The position numbers and the translations under genes are program-made. From Gemmatimonadota bacterium (GTDB lineage Bacteria; Gemmatimonadota; Gemmatimonadetes; Longimicrobiales; Gaopeijiaceae), in NCBI GenBank assembly GCA_022823365.1, contig JAJDXG010000039.1:21851-85850 (forward strand): 64,000 bases of DNA, in the 5' to 3' direction. A model generated the notes under the pieces. The model was not told the DNA's origin. It saw nothing but the letters and a program-made list of their open reading frames with translations, and ran no database searches. Positions 61,061 through 64,000 of this stretch are shown in pieces (the first letter of the stretch is position 1; each line of letters begins with the position of its first letter).

Positions 61061-61530
61061 CACTCGTACATCATCCCCGGCACCTTGCCCAGGAGCCGCG
61101 CGTACACCGTGAGCGCCCCCCGGTGGTGCGCCGTGTGATCCACGAGGGGCACCACAATGGCGGAACGGGAAGCACCCGGCATGATGCGGTCGTCGGGGAT
61201 GGGCGCGGCAAGATCCTCGTCCGAAGCCGCCTCGAAGGTCGCGATGGCCTTCTCGAATGCGCGGTCGAGCCACGCGACGGCCTCGTCGAGCGTCTCCACC
61301 GCCCGGGCCGCGGCGATCAGACCCTCGAAGTCCATGTTCCATCCTTCCCCGAAGGCGCCGTCCACGAACCATTCGACCGAGTCGGCGGCGTGCGCGATGT
61401 GCCCGGCGACGGTGTAGAGTTCGGGCTGGGGAGCGAACCCGGCGTCCTCCTCCTCGAAGATCGAGATCATCTTCCGGATGTACCCGTGGGACGTTTGCAG
61501 CTGTGCGACGATATCGGCGGCCTGCGACAT
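61060..61530 (-). CDS. DinB family protein
   Basis: The 156-residue four-helix bundle has the DinB metal-site histidines: AGHIAHAADSVEW (about residues 42-46) and VDHTAHHRGALTVYARLLG near the C-terminus. DinB-fold proteins include thiol-transferases and uncharacterised metalloenzymes. Length and histidine pattern fit the family well. It lies upstream of the Fic gene on the same strand but is separated from it by 93 A+T-rich bases. Confidence 0.88.
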   Translation of the reverse strand: MSQAADIVAQLQTSHGYIRKMISIFEEEDAGFAPQPELYTVAGHIAHAADSVEWFVDGAFGEGWNMDFEGLIAAARAVETLDEAVAWLDRAFEKAIATFEAASDEDLAAPIPDDRIMPGASRSAIVVPLVDHTAHHRGALTVYARLLGKVPGMMYE

Positions 61531-61636
61531 GGGTGTTTCTCTCTGGTGGAGTGTTCGTTCGCTGTTGGAGCGGCGGCCAAGTCTAGCCTTGCCCGGAAGA
61601 CTTCTCCAGCCCGAATCCCGTTAGCTTTCCGCCGCC

Positions 61637-63064
61637 ATGAACCCCCACGAGACCCCAGAACCGCCGCCGGCGCACGCGTCCGAAACCTGGTGGGACCTCC
61701 TCGTCCACGCCGTTCGGGGCACCGGCGGCGACCCCACCCACGGCCCCATCCGGCGCGCGGTCATCCTCCTGGCCGTGCCGATGGTGCTGGAGATGCTGAT
61801 GGAGTCGCTCTTTGCGGTCGTCGACATCTACTTCGTCTCCCGGCTGGGGAACGAGGCCATGGCGGGGGTGGCGCTCACCGAGTCGGTTCTGTCGCTGATC
61901 TACACGGTCGCGATAGGGCTGAGCATCGGGGTCACGGCCGTGGTGTCGCGCCGGATCGGCGGAGGCGACAGGGAAGGGGCGTCGCGCGCGGCCGCGCAGG
62001 CCGTTCTGCTGGGACTTGCACTGGCGCTCGTGTTCGGCATCGCCGGGGTGGCGTTCGCGCCGGACATCCTGCGGATCATGGGCGGCGACGAGAGCGTGGT
62101 CGCCACGGGAGCGCCCTACACGCGCATCATGCTCGGCGGCAACGTCGTCATCCTGCTGCTTTTTCTCCAGAATGCGGCCTTCCGCGGGGCGGGCGATGCC
62201 GCGATCGCGATGCGCGTGCTCTGGATCGCGAACGGGCTCAACATCGTGCTCGATCCCCTGCTCATCTTCGGCCTCGGGCCGTTCCCGGAGATGGGGGTGC
62301 AGGGGGCCGCGGTCGCGACCACCATCGGCCGCGGAACGGCGGTGCTGGTGCAGGTCTACACGCTCTTCCGCCTGGGCGGCAAGCTCCGCATCCTGGCTTC
62401 GCATCTGCGCATCCAGCCCGCGCTCATGGCTCAACTCGTGCGCCTTTCGGGGACGGGGATGCTCCAGACCTTCATCGCAACCGCGAGCTGGATCGGCCTC
62501 ATCCGCGTGACGGCGCTGTTCGGGGCCGAGGCGCTGGCGGGCTATGTGATCGCGATCCGGATCATTCTCTTCGCGATTCTTCCCGCGTGGGGCCTCTCCA
62601 ACGCGGCGGCGACCATGGTCGGCCAAGGGCTCGGGGCAGGAGACCCGGAGCGCGCCGAGCGCGCCGCATGGATCTCCTGCAAGATGAACTTCGCCTTCCT
62701 CGGGGCGGTCAGCGTGTTCTTCATCGCCTTCGCGCCCGCGATCGTGGGGCTGTTCGGCGGAACCGAGGGCGCGTCGGCCATCGGCGTGACGGGCCTCCGC
62801 ATCGTGTCGATCGGGTTCGTCTTCTACGCCTACGGCATGGTGCTCACGGCCGCGTTCAACGGGGCGGGGGCCGTGTGGACGCCCACAATCCTCAACTTCT
62901 TCTGCTTCTGGCTCTGGGAGATCCCGCTCGCCTGGGGCCTGTCGCTTCCCGGCGGACTCGAGACGACCGGGGTGTTCATCGCGATGACGGTGTCGTTCTC
63001 GACGCTGGCGGTGGTGGCCGCGGTGCTGTTCAGGCGGGGACGGTGGAGGCAGGCGGTGGTGTAG
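61637..63064 (+). CDS. MATE family efflux transporter
   Basis: The 475-residue protein has twelve or so hydrophobic spans. It shows the MATE pattern in both halves: AVILLAVPMVLEMLMESLFAVVDIYFVSRLG near the start, ALTESVLSLIYTVAIGLSIGVTAVVSRRIG, and in the second half LSNAAATMVGQGLGAGDPERAE. It exports cationic drugs or metabolites with Na+ or H+. No regulator is adjacent. Confidence 0.92.
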   Translation: MNPHETPEPPPAHASETWWDLLVHAVRGTGGDPTHGPIRRAVILLAVPMVLEMLMESLFAVVDIYFVSRLGNEAMAGVALTESVLSLIYTVAIGLSIGVTAVVSRRIGGGDREGASRAAAQAVLLGLALALVFGIAGVAFAPDILRIMGGDESVVATGAPYTRIMLGGNVVILLLFLQNAAFRGAGDAAIAMRVLWIANGLNIVLDPLLIFGLGPFPEMGVQGAAVATTIGRGTAVLVQVYTLFRLGGKLRILASHLRIQPALMAQLVRLSGTGMLQTFIATASWIGLIRVTALFGAEALAGYVIAIRIILFAILPAWGLSNAAATMVGQGLGAGDPERAERAAWISCKMNFAFLGAVSVFFIAFAPAIVGLFGGTEGASAIGVTGLRIVSIGFVFYAYGMVLTAAFNGAGAVWTPTILNFFCFWLWEIPLAWGLSLPGGLETTGVFIAMTVSFSTLAVVAAVLFRRGRWRQAVV

Positions 63065-63237
63065 GTGCGGGACGGTGCCGACACGCCTGGTTGAGATCCA
63101 GTCAGGGTGCCCGGGAAACGACAGGGCGCCGGGCCGACATTTGCATTCAAGCGGTGAATCCGTTGTGAGGATTGAACTTACGAGAATTGCAGCCCGGATT
63201 CCCGCTGCTTGGCTCCCGCCAAGTCGTAACCTCGACC

Positions 63238-64000
63238 TCAACGCCTCCGGCGGGCTTCCAGCGCGTTCCTAAGCTGTCTTTCGTCGGCCTTCTGATAGCA
63301 CCGGAGCACCGTCTTGGCTGTCTTCCAGCCGCCGAGTTGGCAGAGCACCTTGAGCGGCTGACTCATGAGATCGGAGGCAAACTTCCGCCTCAGCGAGTGC
63401 CAGCCCCGACCGGGCTTCGACTCCAATCCCGCGAGCCTCTCGGCCCTGCTCCACCAACCTTGGGTCAGCGCGCAACTCATGCAGGCGGAGGGGTTCCTCG
63501 GCGCGGGTAGGATCGGCGCATCTCCCGATCCGGGGTTGATCCTTCGCGCTTCCACCAGAGCGGACAGCGCCTCGGGCGTCAGGGGCGTACGGTGTTCGTA
63601 GTCCGACTTGTCGTGTTCCGCGCGCCAGAGGACGGTCGCGCCGTCGAAGTCGATGTCGTCCCACCGAAGCTGGCGGATGGCACCGATCCGGTGCCCGGTT
63701 TCGTGCGCGAGCACGAGCGCGACGCGGAACCGCCAGTCCATTTGGCCGGACACCTTCAGAAGCGCCCGGTACTCGTTACCGGCGAGGACGACCCGCTTCG
63801 GATTCTTCTCGGTGGGTGTCCTCAGGCCCTTGAGCGGGTTCGATTCGAGCAGCAGGCGCCCCTGTTCGTCCCTCGACTTCCCGGCCCAGTTGAAGACCGC
63901 GATCAGGAACTTCAGGTTGTACTGGATGGTCCGGTCCGAGACGGGCCTTCCGCTCGGGCCGATCCTGCCCGCCCGGCGCTCCCGGATGAACCGGTCCCAA
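63238..64000 (-). CDS. Tyrosine recombinase/integrase, 5' end cut by window edge
   Basis: The frame is open from the right edge to the stop at 63238, about 253 residues. The N-terminal core-binding region (SDRTIQYNLKFLIAVFNWAG) is followed by the catalytic domain with ETGHRIGAIRQLRWDDID (Arg I), HDKSDYEHRTPL, WHSLRRKFASDLM (HxxR) and LGGWK...TVLRCYQKAD (the nucleophilic Tyr). Tyrosine recombinases insert or excise phages and genomic islands. Its direction means the rest of the element, if any, lies to the right outside this window. Confidence 0.88.
   Translation of the reverse strand, partial: WDRFIRERRAGRIGPSGRPVSDRTIQYNLKFLIAVFNWAGKSRDEQGRLLLESNPLKGLRTPTEKNPKRVVLAGNEYRALLKVSGQMDWRFRVALVLAHETGHRIGAIRQLRWDDIDFDGATVLWRAEHDKSDYEHRTPLTPEALSALVEARRINPGSGDAPILPAPRNPSACMSCALTQGWWSRAERLAGLESKPGRGWHSLRRKFASDLMSQPLKVLCQLGGWKTAKTVLRCYQKADERQLRNALEARRRR

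Noticed and set aside
63776..64000. A separate small minus-strand gene at the right edge
   Set aside because: It is an alternative frame of the integrase, whose own frame is open to the edge and has recognisable recombinase sequence.

Overview
The window is a G+C-rich bacterial chromosome segment of 64 kb. It carries a SusC/SusD outer-membrane pair, many lipoproteins with clear lipoboxes, 6-bladed beta-propeller proteins, an M14 carboxypeptidase, secreted amidohydrolase and amidase genes, and frequent GTG/TTG starts with 4-base stop/start overlaps. This mixture suggests a member of Gemmatimonadota or a close FCB-group relative. That is an inference from gene content; there is no rRNA in the window to confirm it.

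Left part (1-11 kb): a 5'-cut long-chain acyl-CoA ligase, cutA, two small membrane proteins, a DUF445 protein, a lipoprotein, a dicarboxylate/amino-acid symporter, a DUF1499-like protein, a sugar-nucleotidyltransferase and an M14 peptidase. Then come a gene-poor stretch (9.3-9.75 kb), a beta-propeller gene and a 5'-truncated DsbA-like pseudogene.

11-20 kb: a peptidoglycan-salvage cluster. A NamZ-type (DUF1343) exo-muramidase faces, across about 86 bp, a run of four forward genes: a NagZ-like GH3 lipoprotein, a GH3 plus serine beta-lactamase-fold fusion, a sodium:solute symporter and a BadF-type sugar kinase. Several of these overlap by 4 bases. Together they could release MurNAc and GlcNAc, import them and phosphorylate them.

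20-37 kb: housekeeping genes. These are fused aspartate kinase/homoserine dehydrogenase, a small heat-shock protein behind an array of palindromes and a sigma-54-like promoter, trpS, a DapA-family aldolase, purA, ffh, rpsP, rimM and trmD. The classical rpsP-rimM-trmD-rplS-rnhB string is interrupted after trmD by a 5.7-kb SusC/SusD/lipoprotein block, then resumes with rplS and rnhB, followed by tRNA-Lys(UUU).

37-51 kb: an M23 peptidase, an FAD oxidoreductase, a TonB-plug-like protein with membrane segments where a barrel would be, an amidase, a fatty-acid desaturase and a GPP34 (GOLPH3-like) protein. These are followed by a beta-propeller/TIKI-TraB-like fusion, a tandem amidohydrolase whose second half has lost its metal ligands, a VapBC pair and an NHL-repeat protein.

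51-64 kb: a reverse-strand molybdenum hydroxylase locus (2Fe-2S, Mo and FAD subunits). A histidine kinase/response regulator fusion and a 59-residue membrane protein sit between the Mo and FAD subunits. After that come a divergent DAACS symporter, an AbiEi-like/Fic fusion, a DinB protein, a MATE transporter and a tyrosine recombinase cut by the right edge, which may mark the start of an integrated element.
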